A stretch of DNA of 41,899 nucleotides from an uncultured Paenibacillaceae bacterium (GCA_937957685.1 CALGAO010000017.1:1-41899); one strand, 5' to 3'. Positions 30,876-39,814 are shown, counted from the stretch's first letter. Made by a program: numbers and translations. Notes: a model not told the origin generated them from the sequence alone.

Positions 30876-32051
30876 ATGACCGAGGCTGCTGCCACCGATC
30901 ATCGGCAAGCGGACGTCTGGCTGCGGCTCAAGGAAGCGATGAAGCAGGCTGCCCCGAAGCTTGGCATCGACAAGCTGGGCTTCACGACGGCAGATCCGTT
31001 CCTGACGCTGAAGGAGCGGCTGATCGAGCATCGCAACAAGGGTTATGAATCAGGCTTTGAAGAGCCGGATATCGACAAGCGCGTCTATCCGGAGCTGAAC
31101 ATGGAAGAAGCAAGATCGATCATCGCCATCGCCGTCGCCTATCCTTCGAAGATGAAGGATCCGCCCAGGTCCGAACCGGGTGCCTATCGCGGCATCCTGG
31201 CCAGGTCGGCGTGGGGGCGGGATTACCATCAGGTGTTGCGCGATCGGCTGCAGAGGCTGGAGGCCTGGATCGCCGAGCGCGTGCCGGATGCGCGGATGCT
31301 GAGCATGGTGGATACCGGCGCGCTCGTTGACCGGGCGGTGGCGGAGCGGGCAGGCATCGGCTGGTCAGGCAAGAACTGCTCGGTCATCACCCCCGAGTTC
31401 GGATCATGGGTCTATCTGGGCGAGATGCTCACGAATATCCCGTTCCCGCCGGATGAGCCGGTGACGGAAGGCTGCGGTGACTGCACGATCTGCATCGACG
31501 CGTGCCCGACGGGCGCTCTGGTTGGTCCCGGCGAGCTGAACGCGCAGCGCTGCATCTCGTATGTCACGCAGACGAAGGGATTCGTCTCCGACGAGCTCAA
31601 GAAGAAGATCGGCAACCGGCTGTACGGCTGCGATACCTGTCAGCTGGTCTGCCCGAAGAACCGCAAGCTGAATTTTACGCATCATCCTGAGCTCCGGCCT
31701 GATCCGGAACTGGTCAAGCCGCTCCTCAAGCCGCTTCTCACCATGTCGAATCGGGAATACAAGGACAAGTACGGCGACAATGCCTCATCCTGGCGCGGCA
31801 GGAAGCCGATCCAGCGCAATGCGATCATCGCGCTGGGCAATTTCCGGGATCGCTCTGCGGTGCCGCTGCTGACCGAGCTTCTCCTGCATGATCCGCGGCC
31901 GGTCATTCGCGGGACAGCGGCCTGGGCGCTTGGACAGATCGGCGGGGATGAGGTCGGGAAGGCCTTGCTCAAGGCCAGGGACGCGGAAAGCGACGAGGAA
32001 GCCCTGGAAGAGATCCTGCGGGCGATAGGCTCTGCAAAGATTCGTTCTTGA
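30876..32051 (+). CDS. queG: Epoxyqueuosine reductase
   Basis: 391 residues. It catalyses the last step of queuosine synthesis in tRNA: cobalamin-dependent reduction of epoxyqueuosine. Two [4Fe-4S] clusters are visible: C200-x2-C-x2-C-x3-C (GCGDCTICIDACPTGAL), and a second set with C252, C255 and C259 (GCDTCQLVCPKN). VDTGALVDRAVAERAGIGW is typical of the N-terminal domain. The C-terminal part (about 310-391) has HEAT-like repeats (RNAIIALGNFRD, RGTAAWALGQIGG). ATG 30876 is set by AAAGGGGGAAG; an in-frame ATG at 30813 has no ribosome binding site. Confidence 0.95.
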   Translation: MTEAAATDHRQADVWLRLKEAMKQAAPKLGIDKLGFTTADPFLTLKERLIEHRNKGYESGFEEPDIDKRVYPELNMEEARSIIAIAVAYPSKMKDPPRSEPGAYRGILARSAWGRDYHQVLRDRLQRLEAWIAERVPDARMLSMVDTGALVDRAVAERAGIGWSGKNCSVITPEFGSWVYLGEMLTNIPFPPDEPVTEGCGDCTICIDACPTGALVGPGELNAQRCISYVTQTKGFVSDELKKKIGNRLYGCDTCQLVCPKNRKLNFTHHPELRPDPELVKPLLKPLLTMSNREYKDKYGDNASSWRGRKPIQRNAIIALGNFRDRSAVPLLTELLLHDPRPVIRGTAAWALGQIGGDEVGKALLKARDAESDEEALEEILRAIGSAKIRS

Positions 32052-32112
32052 ATTAGCAGTAGGAAATCAATAAGATGAATAAAGACGACGCCGATGAGAG
32101 GAGCGAGACCAA

Positions 32113-33150
32113 GTGAGATACATCGATGTCAACTCTGTCGAGCCCGGCCAAATTCTCGGACGCAGCATATTCTCCAGCAATGGTACGGTGCTGCTGGCCG
32201 AGAACGTCCAGCTGACGGTGTATATGATCAGCACCTTGAAGCGCGTCGGAGTGACGATGGTTTACATCAAGGACCCGCAGTTTGATGACGTGGAACTGGA
32301 GGAGGTCGTCTCCGAGGAAACGAAGCGTGCCGTGATGGGCAAGATGATCGAAACATTCGATGCGATCAGATCCGGCAAGGATTTTCATACGAAACAGCTG
32401 AGCATTACGGTGGACAAGCTGCTGGAGGAGATCTTTGAGAACAAGGATGTGCTCGTGCAGCTGACGGATATTCGCTCCGATGACAACTATCATTATGTGC
32501 ATGCGCTGAACGTCTGCATGATGTCGGTGCTCGTCGGCCTGAACTGCGGCTTCAATGCGCAACAGCTCAAGGAGCTGGCGATCGGCGCACTGCTGCACGA
32601 TATCGGCAAGATCGGCCTGGAGCCGGAGGAAGAGGCTGAGAGCGGCAAGAAGCATCATACATGGCGCGGCTTCGAGATCATCAAGAGCAAGCATGAATTC
32701 AGTCTGATGTCGGCCCATGTGGCGTTGCAGCACCATGAGCGCGTCGATGGCAAGGGGTTGCCGAGAGGCATCGATGGTGATACGATTCATCCGTATGCGA
32801 AGATCGTCGCCATAGCCAACGCATACGATAATATGGTCGCCCCCCGTTCATCAAGCGGGAAGCCGATCATGCCGCATGAAGCGTGTGAGCGCCTCATGGC
32901 GATGGCGGGCAACGAGCTTGACCGGGATTACGTCATCGAGTTTCTGAAGATCGTGTCGGTCTATCCGACGGGCATCACCGTGCAGCTGACAACCAGGGAA
33001 ACGGGCGTGATCGTCGGCCAGCACCGCGGCTTGCCGAGCAGGCCGATCGTGCGCATCGTGCGCGTGGACGGCGGAATGAACGACATGCAGGTCAAGGAGA
33101 TCGATCTGGCGCGCAATCCGACGATCTTCATCGATAAAGTGATCAACTAA
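32113..33150 (+). CDS. HD-GYP-like phosphodiesterase
   Basis: 345 residues. An N-terminal ~90-residue DUF3391-like region (VEPGQILGRSIF, VTMVYIKD) precedes an HD domain with LLHDIGK (H162, D163) and further His residues (YVHALNV, HHTWRG, SAHVALQHHERVDG). The GYP motif reads GLP (GKGLPRG). These proteins usually hydrolyse cyclic di-GMP. The changed motif leaves the metal ligands in place, so activity is plausible but should not be assumed. GTG 32113 is preceded by AGAGGAG. yneF follows. Confidence 0.88.
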   Translation: MRYIDVNSVEPGQILGRSIFSSNGTVLLAENVQLTVYMISTLKRVGVTMVYIKDPQFDDVELEEVVSEETKRAVMGKMIETFDAIRSGKDFHTKQLSITVDKLLEEIFENKDVLVQLTDIRSDDNYHYVHALNVCMMSVLVGLNCGFNAQQLKELAIGALLHDIGKIGLEPEEEAESGKKHHTWRGFEIIKSKHEFSLMSAHVALQHHERVDGKGLPRGIDGDTIHPYAKIVAIANAYDNMVAPRSSSGKPIMPHEACERLMAMAGNELDRDYVIEFLKIVSVYPTGITVQLTTRETGVIVGQHRGLPSRPIVRIVRVDGGMNDMQVKEIDLARNPTIFIDKVIN

Positions 33151-33178
33151 ACAGAAGAATAGAGAGGCGAGTACAAGT

Positions 33179-33388
33179 ATGTGGAATGTGATTATCCCTG
33201 TTCTGACTGGTATCGTGGGTATCGTGATCGGATTTCTTGGGGGGGTCTATTATCTGCGGAAGCAGATCGAGCGCATGCAGTCCGACCCGAAGATGCTCCA
33301 GGAGATGGCCAGGCGCATGGGGTACAATGTGAACAAGCAGCAGCTCAACAAGATGCAGCAGATGTTGAAGAATCAAAAATTCAAGTGA
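33179..33388 (+). CDS. yneF: YneF family (UPF0154) small membrane protein
   Basis: 69 residues. One N-terminal membrane segment (about 4-25, with LTGIVGIVIGFLGGVY) is followed by a charged helical tail (QMQQ/KNQKFK type; DPKMLQEMARRMGYNVNKQQ is characteristic). It matches Bacillus YneF in length and layout; function unknown. AGAGGCGA lies before the ATG. It sits between the HD-GYP gene and folE and is probably cotranscribed. Confidence 0.9.
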   Translation: MWNVIIPVLTGIVGIVIGFLGGVYYLRKQIERMQSDPKMLQEMARRMGYNVNKQQLNKMQQMLKNQKFK

Positions 33389-33415
33389 TGGGACAGTAGA
33401 GGAGTGGAAGCGCAC

Positions 33416-34012
33416 ATGTCTGATTCATTGGGCGTATACCGCAATCATCTGGTAGACCAAAACAGACAGCAGATTGAAGAACACATCAGGGAGATCCTGC
33501 GTCTGATCGGTGAGGACGTCGAGCGTGAGGGGTTGCAAGATACGCCTGCTCGTGTGGCGCGCATGTATGAGGAGATCTTCGCCGGATACAGCCTGGATCC
33601 GCGCGAGGTGCTGGGCGTGACGTTTGACGAACAGCATGAGGAGCTGGTCATCGTCAAGGATATCACGTTCTACAGCCAGTGCGAACATCATATGGCGCCG
33701 TTCTTCGGCAAGATTCATATCGGATATATCCCGAGCGGCAAGATCGCCGGACTGAGCAAGTTCGCCCGCCTCGTCGAGGCGGTCACAAGAAAGCTGCAAG
33801 TACAGGAGCGGATCACGTCGGAGATCGCCGATATCCTGACCGAGGTGCTGAAACCGCACGGCGTGATGGTCGTCGTGGAGGCGGAGCATATGTGCATGTG
33901 CGCGCGCGGGGTACGCAAGACGGGCAGCATGACGGTGACCTCGGCGGTGCGCGGCATTTTCCGCAAGGATGCGGCTGCCCGTTCGGAATTTCTGTCGCTG
34001 ATCAAGCAGTGA
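33416..34012 (+). CDS. folE: GTP cyclohydrolase I
   Basis: 198 residues. It makes 7,8-dihydroneopterin triphosphate from GTP, the first step of folate synthesis, and also feeds queuosine synthesis. Zinc ligands lie in YSQCEHHMAPF and HMCMCARGV. GLQDTPARVARMYEEIF, GLSKFARLVE and KTGSMTVTSAVRG are family blocks. ATG 33416 is chosen (GAGGAG upstream); a GTG at 33404 overlaps that site. Its presence close to queG is consistent with a shared pterin/queuosine supply, though both are widespread genes. Confidence 0.96.
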   Translation: MSDSLGVYRNHLVDQNRQQIEEHIREILRLIGEDVEREGLQDTPARVARMYEEIFAGYSLDPREVLGVTFDEQHEELVIVKDITFYSQCEHHMAPFFGKIHIGYIPSGKIAGLSKFARLVEAVTRKLQVQERITSEIADILTEVLKPHGVMVVVEAEHMCMCARGVRKTGSMTVTSAVRGIFRKDAAARSEFLSLIKQ

Positions 34013-34094
34013 ACCCGGCCTGATTGCCGGTGGTGGGTCGTCGATAGCAGTTGCCGTGTGTCGGCCGTATAACCTGTAGAGAGGAGCAAAGGCG

Positions 34095-34838
34095 GTGGAG
34101 GATCAAAAGTTGACGGTGCGCGCGGTGGAGAGAGCGATGGACGTATTGCTCTGCTTCTCGGAGAAGCGGGAGCTCAGCCTTACCGAAATATCCAGCAAGG
34201 TTGGCCTGCACAAGAGCACCGTGCATCGTCTCCTCGCCTCGCTTGAAGGCAAGGGCTTCATCGTTCGCGATTCCGATACGGACAAATATCATCTGGGCAT
34301 CCGCATCTGGGAGCTCGCGGCGAGCATCGATCCGACCGATAATCCGGCTCTGTTGTTCCTGCCGGAGATGGAGAAGCTGCGCGATGCGCTCGGCGAGACC
34401 GTGACGCTCTATATACGGGACGGCATGGAGCGGATCCGCATCCAGGCGGTGCAGAGCCGTCAGGCGATCCGCCGGGTGGCGGAGGTGGGAGCCCGCCTGC
34501 CGCTGTATGTCGGCGCTTCGAGCAAGGTGCTGCTGGCTTTCGCCGATGAGGAAACGCGCCGCAGCATCATCGAGGATCCGCGCTGGCCGGCCTCGATCGA
34601 TACCGCGGCCTATCTGGATCAGCTCGAGGAGATTCGCAAGGCGGGCTATGCGACGAGCATCGAGGAGCGGGAGCCGGGTGCGGCAGCGGTGGCGGCGCCG
34701 ATCATCAGCCGTTCCGGCAAGCTGACGGCGGCTCTATCCGTGTCCGGACCGTCGAACCGGCTGACGCCGCAGCTGATGAAGGAGATCGCGCCGAAGATCA
34801 TCGAGTCGGCGCAGCTGATGGGCAAGATGCTTCGCTAG
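34095..34838 (+). CDS. IclR-family transcriptional regulator
   Basis: 247 residues. The winged helix-turn-helix (about 7-65; LSLTEISSKVGLHKSTVHRLLASLEGKGFI) is followed by the IclR effector domain (about 75-247; RRVAEVGARLPLYVGASSKVLLAF, ERGAAAVAAPI-type block). The ligand is probably a small organic acid; the target genes are unknown. GAGGAG lies eight bases before GTG 34095. Neighbouring metabolic genes give no obvious target. Two terminators follow. Confidence 0.92.
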   Translation: MEDQKLTVRAVERAMDVLLCFSEKRELSLTEISSKVGLHKSTVHRLLASLEGKGFIVRDSDTDKYHLGIRIWELAASIDPTDNPALLFLPEMEKLRDALGETVTLYIRDGMERIRIQAVQSRQAIRRVAEVGARLPLYVGASSKVLLAFADEETRRSIIEDPRWPASIDTAAYLDQLEEIRKAGYATSIEEREPGAAAVAAPIISRSGKLTAALSVSGPSNRLTPQLMKEIAPKIIESAQLMGKMLR

Positions 34839-34878
34839 AGCCATGCGGACTCAATTTCAACAACATATCGTGTGGACG

Positions 34879-34990
34879 GACCTGGCCATTGCCGGGTCTT
34901 TGTCGTATGGACATGACCACAGGGATCCGTCTGCCTGTGGAGATCTGCACGACCTTCTGGACCTGGCATAGAGCCGGGTCTTTTTTTTCT
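34879..34990 (+). terminator. Tandem terminators after the IclR gene
   Basis: Hairpin 1: GACCTGGC (34879-34886) with GCCGGGTC (34891-34898), followed by TTTGTC. Hairpin 2: GACCTGGC (34960-34967) with GCCGGGTC (34973-34980), followed by eight T. The arms are identical, so one arose by duplication. The second is the stronger terminator. Confidence 0.85.
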
Positions 34991-35058
34991 TTGCGCGACA
35001 TGTGGGGGGAGCGCTCGGAGTTGGTCCTGGTAGGGCCGGGCGACTGGAGGCTGTCGGG

Positions 35059-35234
35059 TTGTACGAAAAAACCTACAAAAAGCGTCGGGAGAGGCGGAAA
35101 GTCGCTGGTGTTGTACGAAAAATCGTACAAAAACACGGGTCCGACGGGTGGAAGTCGCTGAGTTGTACGAAAAAACGTACAAAAAGCGTCGGGAGAGGCG
35201 GAAAGTCGCTGGTGTTGTACGAAAAATCGTACAA
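35059..35234. repeat. Four-copy A-loop hairpin array, 52-bp period
   Basis: Hairpins begin at 35059, 35111, 35163 and 35215, exactly 52 bp apart. The unit is TTGTACGA, loop of A, TCGTACAA (20 bp). Copies 2 and 4 have an 8-bp stem; copy 3 has 7 bp; copy 1 has one disrupting base. The 32-bp spacers alternate: the first and third are identical and the middle one differs, so a 104-bp block was duplicated. The stem sequence differs from the 1-347 array, but the plan (palindrome, oligo-A loop, ~51-52-bp period, GC-rich spacer with CGGGAGA) is the same. Confidence 0.92.
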
Positions 35235-35404
35235 CGCCACAGACCGGTGGACATTCAGCGGTGCAAAGCACGAATGATCGTTCAGGAACCGGCTCAGAGG
35301 GCGGAAGCAGTTCTCATCTCCTCATATGCCGTTCCTTCCCGATTGTCAGTCACATATCTTCTAGAGAAGGGCATGGGAGTTTATGCCTTTAAGGGCTGGC
35401 AATC

Positions 35405-35610
35405 GTGCCTGTGAAGGGCACTGAAGACTGTACCACAGCAGACTGGCCGGCGTGCCAGAAGGGGACGCGCAGTTGACTTGTTCAGGGCATAGGCCGACGG
35501 CTGTGCCTGAAAGGCGCAAGAGGCTGTGCCTGTGAAGGGTTCCGGTCAGGCCGCGCAATCGAGTCCAACGGCTGTGCCTGAAAGGCGCAAGGCTGTGCCT
35601 GTGAAGGGCG
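35405..35610. repeat. GGCTGTGCCTG direct repeats
   Basis: ACGGCTGTGCCTGAAAGGCG occurs at 35497 and 35568 (71 bp apart), each followed by GGCTGTGCCTGTGAAGGG (from 35522 and 35591). A related GTGCCTGTGAAGGGC lies near 35407. GCCTGAAAGGC and similar parts form small hairpins. No coding function is seen. Confidence 0.75.
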
Positions 35611-35683
35611 CGGGAGTCTGTCTGGCACATGCCAGCCGGATGTGGAGAGAGACACTTAGCGAAGACAAGAAGGAGAGTCGTGC

Positions 35684-36796
35684 ATGATTGAATTGGTACA
35701 TGTACAGCGGCAGTTTCAGACGATGAAGGCTCGCATCCTGGAGCAGCTGTCGGTTGTCATCGATTCCGGAGTCTATATCCTCGGACCGAATGTCGAGCGG
35801 TTCGAGGCGGAGGCGGCGGCCTATCTGGGGGTGAAGCATGCGATCGGCGTCGCCAACGGCACGGATGCGCTGGTGCTCGCGCTTGATGCATGCGGCATCG
35901 GCCCGGGGGATGAGGTGATCACGACGCCATATACGTTCTTCGCCAGCGCGGAGGCGGTGTCGCGCGTCGGGGCGAAGCCGGTGTTCGTCGATATCGATCC
36001 TGTGACATACAACCTGAGGCCGGAACTGGTGGAACAGGCGATCACTCCGGCGACCCGGGCGATCATCCCCGTCCACCTGTTCGGGCAGCCGGCGGATATG
36101 GCGGAGATCATGGACATCGCCGAACGCCACGGCCTGATCGTCATCGAGGATGCCTGCCAGGCGTTCGGCGCGGAATACGGCGGGAAGCGAGTCGGAAGCA
36201 TCGGGCATGTCGCCTGCTTCTCCTTCTTCCCGACGAAGAACCTGTCCACGCTCGGTGACGGCGGTCTGATCGCGACATCGGACGATCATCTGGCCGCGCG
36301 CTTCCGGCAGCTCAGACATCACGGCAGCAAGGTCAAGTATATCCACGAATGCATCGGCTACAACAGCCGTCTGGACGAAATGCATGCGGTCATCCTCAGA
36401 ATCGGTCTCGAACATATCGACGAGTGGAATGCCGCGCGCAGGACGCTCGCCCAGCGCTATCGCGAGCATCTGCAGGGACATCCCCTGCTGTCACTGCCGC
36501 AGGAGGCGGACCATCGCACCCACATCTACCACCTGTTCTGCCTGGAATCGGAGAAGCGGGAGGAGATCATCGGGCAACTGAAGCAAGCCGGAGTCCAGAG
36601 CGGCGTCTATTACCCGTTGCCGCTTCACCTGCAGGAGGCGTATCGCCATCTGGGCATGGGACCCGGAGATTGTCCGGTGGCCGAGGCGAAGTCGAAGACG
36701 ATGTTCGCCATTCCGATGAGTCCCTGCCTGACCCTTAAGGAGCAGGATCAGGTGATCGCAGCGCTGTGGCAGCTCGCTGGAGGTGCGCCGGCATGA
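35684..36796 (+). CDS. DegT/DnrJ/EryC1/StrS sugar aminotransferase
   Basis: 370 residues. It is a PLP enzyme that adds an amino group to a keto-sugar nucleotide. The Schiff-base Lys is about K185 in FFPTKNLSTLGDGG. NGTDALVLAL, DEVITTPYTFFASAEA and IEDACQAFGAEYGGK are family blocks; SGVYYPLPLHLQEAY is near the end. It resembles WbpE/GnnB-type 3-aminotransferases, which act after a Gfo/Idh/MocA dehydrogenase such as the one encoded next. AAGGAGAG precedes ATG 35684. Its stop overlaps the next start (ATGA). Confidence 0.92.
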   Translation: MIELVHVQRQFQTMKARILEQLSVVIDSGVYILGPNVERFEAEAAAYLGVKHAIGVANGTDALVLALDACGIGPGDEVITTPYTFFASAEAVSRVGAKPVFVDIDPVTYNLRPELVEQAITPATRAIIPVHLFGQPADMAEIMDIAERHGLIVIEDACQAFGAEYGGKRVGSIGHVACFSFFPTKNLSTLGDGGLIATSDDHLAARFRQLRHHGSKVKYIHECIGYNSRLDEMHAVILRIGLEHIDEWNAARRTLAQRYREHLQGHPLLSLPQEADHRTHIYHLFCLESEKREEIIGQLKQAGVQSGVYYPLPLHLQEAYRHLGMGPGDCPVAEAKSKTMFAIPMSPCLTLKEQDQVIAALWQLAGGAPA

Positions 36797-37860
36797 TCGG
36801 TTTCGGCCTGATCGGCTGCGGGCGCATCGCGGATAAGCATATCGCTTCGCTGGCTGCATGCAGGAACGCGGAGCTTGTTGCCCTGTGCGACATCCGCCCG
36901 GAGCGCATGCAGGCGGCGGAGCAGGCGTACCGCCACCGCTCCGGCAGCAAGAGACAGATTGCTGCATATGATGATATGAATCAGCTGCTGGCCGATGAGC
37001 GCGTGCAGGCGGTGGTGATCAGCACGCACTCGGCGCTCCATGCGGAGCTGGCTCTTCGCGCGCTTCAGGCGGGCAAGCACATCGTCGTGGAGAAGCCGCT
37101 GGCGCTGGACATCGATGAGGCGCGCTCCATCGCGAGGCTGGCCGAAGAGAAGGGGCTGTGCGTGCAGGTGTGTCACCAGCTGCGCTATCGGCCGCTGATG
37201 GTCCGCATCAAGCAGCTGATCGATCAGGGATCGCTGGGCAAGCTTTATCTGGGATCGGCGACCATCCGCCTGCAGCGTTCGCGCCAATATTACGAGGAGG
37301 CCCGCTGGCGCGGCACCTGGAGCCAGGATGGCGGCATGCTGCTGAACCAGGGCATCCACCTGGTGGACCTCCTGCATTGGTTCCTCGGCGAGGCCGACCG
37401 CGTATTCGGCCGGATGGCGCGCACGGAGATGCCGAAACAGACGGAGGATGTGGCCGCTGGCCTGATCCGATTCAGCAGCGGGGCGATCGGCGTCATCGAG
37501 GCGAATACAATCTCGCTGCCGAATAACTTCGACAACGCGATCACGCTGTTCGGCGATCGGGGGACGATCAGCATCGGCGGCATCAGGATGAATGAGATTC
37601 GCCGCTGGCACATCGAGGGCGGTTCGCTCCCACCGGACACCGAAAACATGCAGGCGGATGAGCATCTGCTGATGTATGAAGCGTTTGTCCGCCGGTTAAT
37701 GGGAGATGCGAGTGCGATGCGGGTCGATGTGCAGGAAGGCAGCAGGGCGCTGGAGACCATCATGGCCCTGTACGAATCGGTGCGCACCGGGCAAGAGGTC
37801 AGGCTGCCCCTTGTGGCTTTTCACACGAATATCATGTCTGAAACGGAGGGTTGGTCATGA
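36793..37860 (+). CDS. Gfo/Idh/MocA-family sugar-nucleotide dehydrogenase
   Basis: 355 residues. The N-terminal Rossmann fold has GLIGCGRIADKH (about 5-16), and HIVVEKPLALD holds the family's EKP motif. The C-terminal domain has MLLNQGIHLVDLLHWFLGE. Beside a DegT aminotransferase it probably oxidises the sugar-nucleotide C3 hydroxyl to the ketone that is then aminated (WbpB/GnnA-like); this is inferred from the pairing. The ATGA overlap on both sides fixes start and stop and implies translational coupling. Confidence 0.9.
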   Translation: MIGFGLIGCGRIADKHIASLAACRNAELVALCDIRPERMQAAEQAYRHRSGSKRQIAAYDDMNQLLADERVQAVVISTHSALHAELALRALQAGKHIVVEKPLALDIDEARSIARLAEEKGLCVQVCHQLRYRPLMVRIKQLIDQGSLGKLYLGSATIRLQRSRQYYEEARWRGTWSQDGGMLLNQGIHLVDLLHWFLGEADRVFGRMARTEMPKQTEDVAAGLIRFSSGAIGVIEANTISLPNNFDNAITLFGDRGTISIGGIRMNEIRRWHIEGGSLPPDTENMQADEHLLMYEAFVRRLMGDASAMRVDVQEGSRALETIMALYESVRTGQEVRLPLVAFHTNIMSETEGWS

Positions 37861-38816
37861 CATCGGTATACGGCCATGTGCTGGTGACCGGCGGCGCAGG
37901 TTTCATCGGCTCCAGGCTCGTCCGCCGTCTGCTGCCCGAAGCCGAGCGGATCACGGTCATCGATGACATGACGACAGGCAGCCGCGGCGCATTGCCGGAG
38001 GCGGCGAACCTGAGACTGATCGAGCGCTCTTATGTTGACGATCAGCTGCTCGATGAGGTTCTGCCGGAGGTGGATACGGTTTTCCATCTGGCCTGTCGCA
38101 ATATCGTGATGTCCGCCTCGCACATGGATGATGATTTTCATGTCAATCTGTATGGCGGGTATAAGCTGCTGCACAAGGTTCTCGAGCATGCCCGCAATCT
38201 GCGGCGCCTGGTTTACACTTCCACAGCCTCCGTCTACGGCAATGCCCCGGTTCTGCCGACCCCGGAATCCTGGTATGATACGGCGCTTCCCTATTCGGCG
38301 AGCAAGCTGTCGATGGAGCATTATTGCCAGGTGTTTCATCGCATGAACGGCTTGCCGGTGACGGTGCTCCGTTTGTCCAATGTATACGGTCCTGGCCAGG
38401 TTACATCGAACCCGTATTGCGGCGTTGTCTCCAGGTTCTTCGAGGCGATCCGGCAGGGAGTGCCGATGACGATCTTCGGCGACGGCAAGCAGACGAGGGA
38501 TTTCACCTTCATCGAGGATGCCCTGGATGCGATCACGCTGGCCGCGATCCATCCGGAAGCACCGGGGAAGGTGTTCAATGTCGGCACGGGCATCGAAACA
38601 TCGGTGAACGAGCTGGCGGAGCTCATCGCGGCGGTCGGCGGGCAGCGGAATCATCCGAAGATTCATGTGGCGAAGCGCCCCATCGATGTCGTGCAGCGGC
38701 GCTGTCTGGATGCGTCGCACCTCAGGCGCACGCTCGGGTGGAAGGTGAAGGTCGATCTTGCGGAGGGCTTGCGCAGAACGTACGAATGGCTGCAAGAGGA
38801 GGGCAGGTCAGGTTGA
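37857..38816 (+). CDS. NAD-dependent sugar-nucleotide epimerase/dehydratase (extended SDR)
   Basis: 319 residues. VLVTGGAGFIGSRLV (about 9-23) binds NAD. TSTASVYG and the catalytic YSASK (Tyr-x3-Lys) follow; RLSNVYGPGQ and GDGKQTRDFTFIEDAL are typical of UDP-sugar 4-epimerases and related enzymes. It probably makes or remodels the sugar nucleotide used by the adjacent glycosyltransferases. GGAGG precedes ATG 37857, which overlaps the previous stop. Its own stop overlaps the TTG start of the next gene. Confidence 0.9.
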   Translation: MTSVYGHVLVTGGAGFIGSRLVRRLLPEAERITVIDDMTTGSRGALPEAANLRLIERSYVDDQLLDEVLPEVDTVFHLACRNIVMSASHMDDDFHVNLYGGYKLLHKVLEHARNLRRLVYTSTASVYGNAPVLPTPESWYDTALPYSASKLSMEHYCQVFHRMNGLPVTVLRLSNVYGPGQVTSNPYCGVVSRFFEAIRQGVPMTIFGDGKQTRDFTFIEDALDAITLAAIHPEAPGKVFNVGTGIETSVNELAELIAAVGGQRNHPKIHVAKRPIDVVQRRCLDASHLRRTLGWKVKVDLAEGLRRTYEWLQEEGRSG

Positions 38817-39814
38817 GAATCTTTCACGGGAAGATCGAGATCGCAGGTCAGATGGGCATCATGTGCGGAGAGCTGACCAGGCGCGGCTATCATGCACGGG
38901 CCTACAACATCTTTCATTCCTATCTCGGATATGAGGAGCATCTGGTCAACACGAACGAGGAAGAGATAGTGAAGATCCATGAGCAGCTCGTGGATGAGTT
39001 TGATCTGTTTCATTTTCATTATGCCAGCAGCCTGCTTCCGGACTACAAGGACTTGCCGCTCCTGAGGGAGAGGGGCAAGAAGCTGATCATGCACCATTGG
39101 GGCAATGATGTCCGGTTCCACGACCAGGCACGGCTTCATAACAAGTATGTCTACACCGGAGATTCTCCGCCCAATGAGGTGATCCATGAGCGATTGAGCA
39201 CGATCACGCAGTATGTGAAGGAAGCGATCGTGCAGGATCGGGAGGTGGCGGCTTACGTGGAGCCCTATTACGAGAAGGTGCACATCCTGCCCATCGCGAT
39301 CGATCTGGACAAGTTCGAGCCCATGCCGGAGGATCCCGAGACTCGCGCAGATGGCCGGAAGCTCCTCATTCTGCATGCTCCGACGAACCCGGAGTTCAAG
39401 GGGACGAAGCCGATCGAGGAAGCGGTGCGCAAGCTGCGGGGGAAGTACGATTTTGATTACAGGCGCATCGAGAAGATGAATCATGAAGAGGCGATTCGCC
39501 TGTACCGCGATGCCGATCTGATCATCGACCAGATCTTCTGCGGCTCCTATGGACTGCTGTGCGTGGAGGCGATGGCGCTGAGCAAGCCGGTGATCACGTA
39601 TATCAGGGATGATCTTGTCCCGACGTTCCCGCCCGAGCTGCCGGTCTGGAACGCCAACCCGGATACGATCGAGGAGAAGCTGGCGGAGCTGATCGAGAAT
39701 GCGGAGCTGCGGCGCGAGCTTGGGCTGCGCGGTCGGGCATACGCCGAGAAGCATCATGCGAAGGATGTTGTTGTGGATCAGTTGCTGGAGATCTATCGTG
39801 GTCTGGACGGCTAG
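38813..39814 (+). CDS. Glycosyltransferase (GT-B fold, GT4-like)
   Basis: 333 residues. The N-terminal half (DLFHFHYASSLL, IMHHWGNDVRFHDQ) is an acceptor domain. The C-terminal half has ILHAPTNPEFKGT, MNHEEAIRLYRDADLIIDQ and GSYGLLCVEAMALSKPVI, the E-x7-E-like donor site of retaining GT-B enzymes. It starts at TTG 38813, overlapping the epimerase stop (TTGA); GAGGAGGGCAGG lies upstream. A longer in-frame reading runs back into the epimerase gene and is discarded. It probably transfers the sugar made by the three preceding enzymes. Confidence 0.87.
   Translation: MRIFHGKIEIAGQMGIMCGELTRRGYHARAYNIFHSYLGYEEHLVNTNEEEIVKIHEQLVDEFDLFHFHYASSLLPDYKDLPLLRERGKKLIMHHWGNDVRFHDQARLHNKYVYTGDSPPNEVIHERLSTITQYVKEAIVQDREVAAYVEPYYEKVHILPIAIDLDKFEPMPEDPETRADGRKLLILHAPTNPEFKGTKPIEEAVRKLRGKYDFDYRRIEKMNHEEAIRLYRDADLIIDQIFCGSYGLLCVEAMALSKPVITYIRDDLVPTFPPELPVWNANPDTIEEKLAELIENAELRRELGLRGRAYAEKHHAKDVVVDQLLEIYRGLDG

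Larger units (their letters stand above)
34839..35683. other. 845-bp non-coding region rich in repeats
   Basis: From left to right: two related terminator hairpins (34879-34990), a four-copy hairpin array with a 52-bp period (35059-35234), about 170 bp without clear structure (35235-35404), and a set of GGCTGTGCCTG repeats (35405-35610). Frames in this region only follow the repeats. The ribosome binding site of the next gene is at the right end. Confidence 0.7.

Noticed and set aside
35002..35414. Frames across the 52-bp hairpin array
   Set aside because: They only translate the repeats (LYEKTYKKRRERRK and the like); the 52-bp period shifts frame with each copy and no start signal is present.
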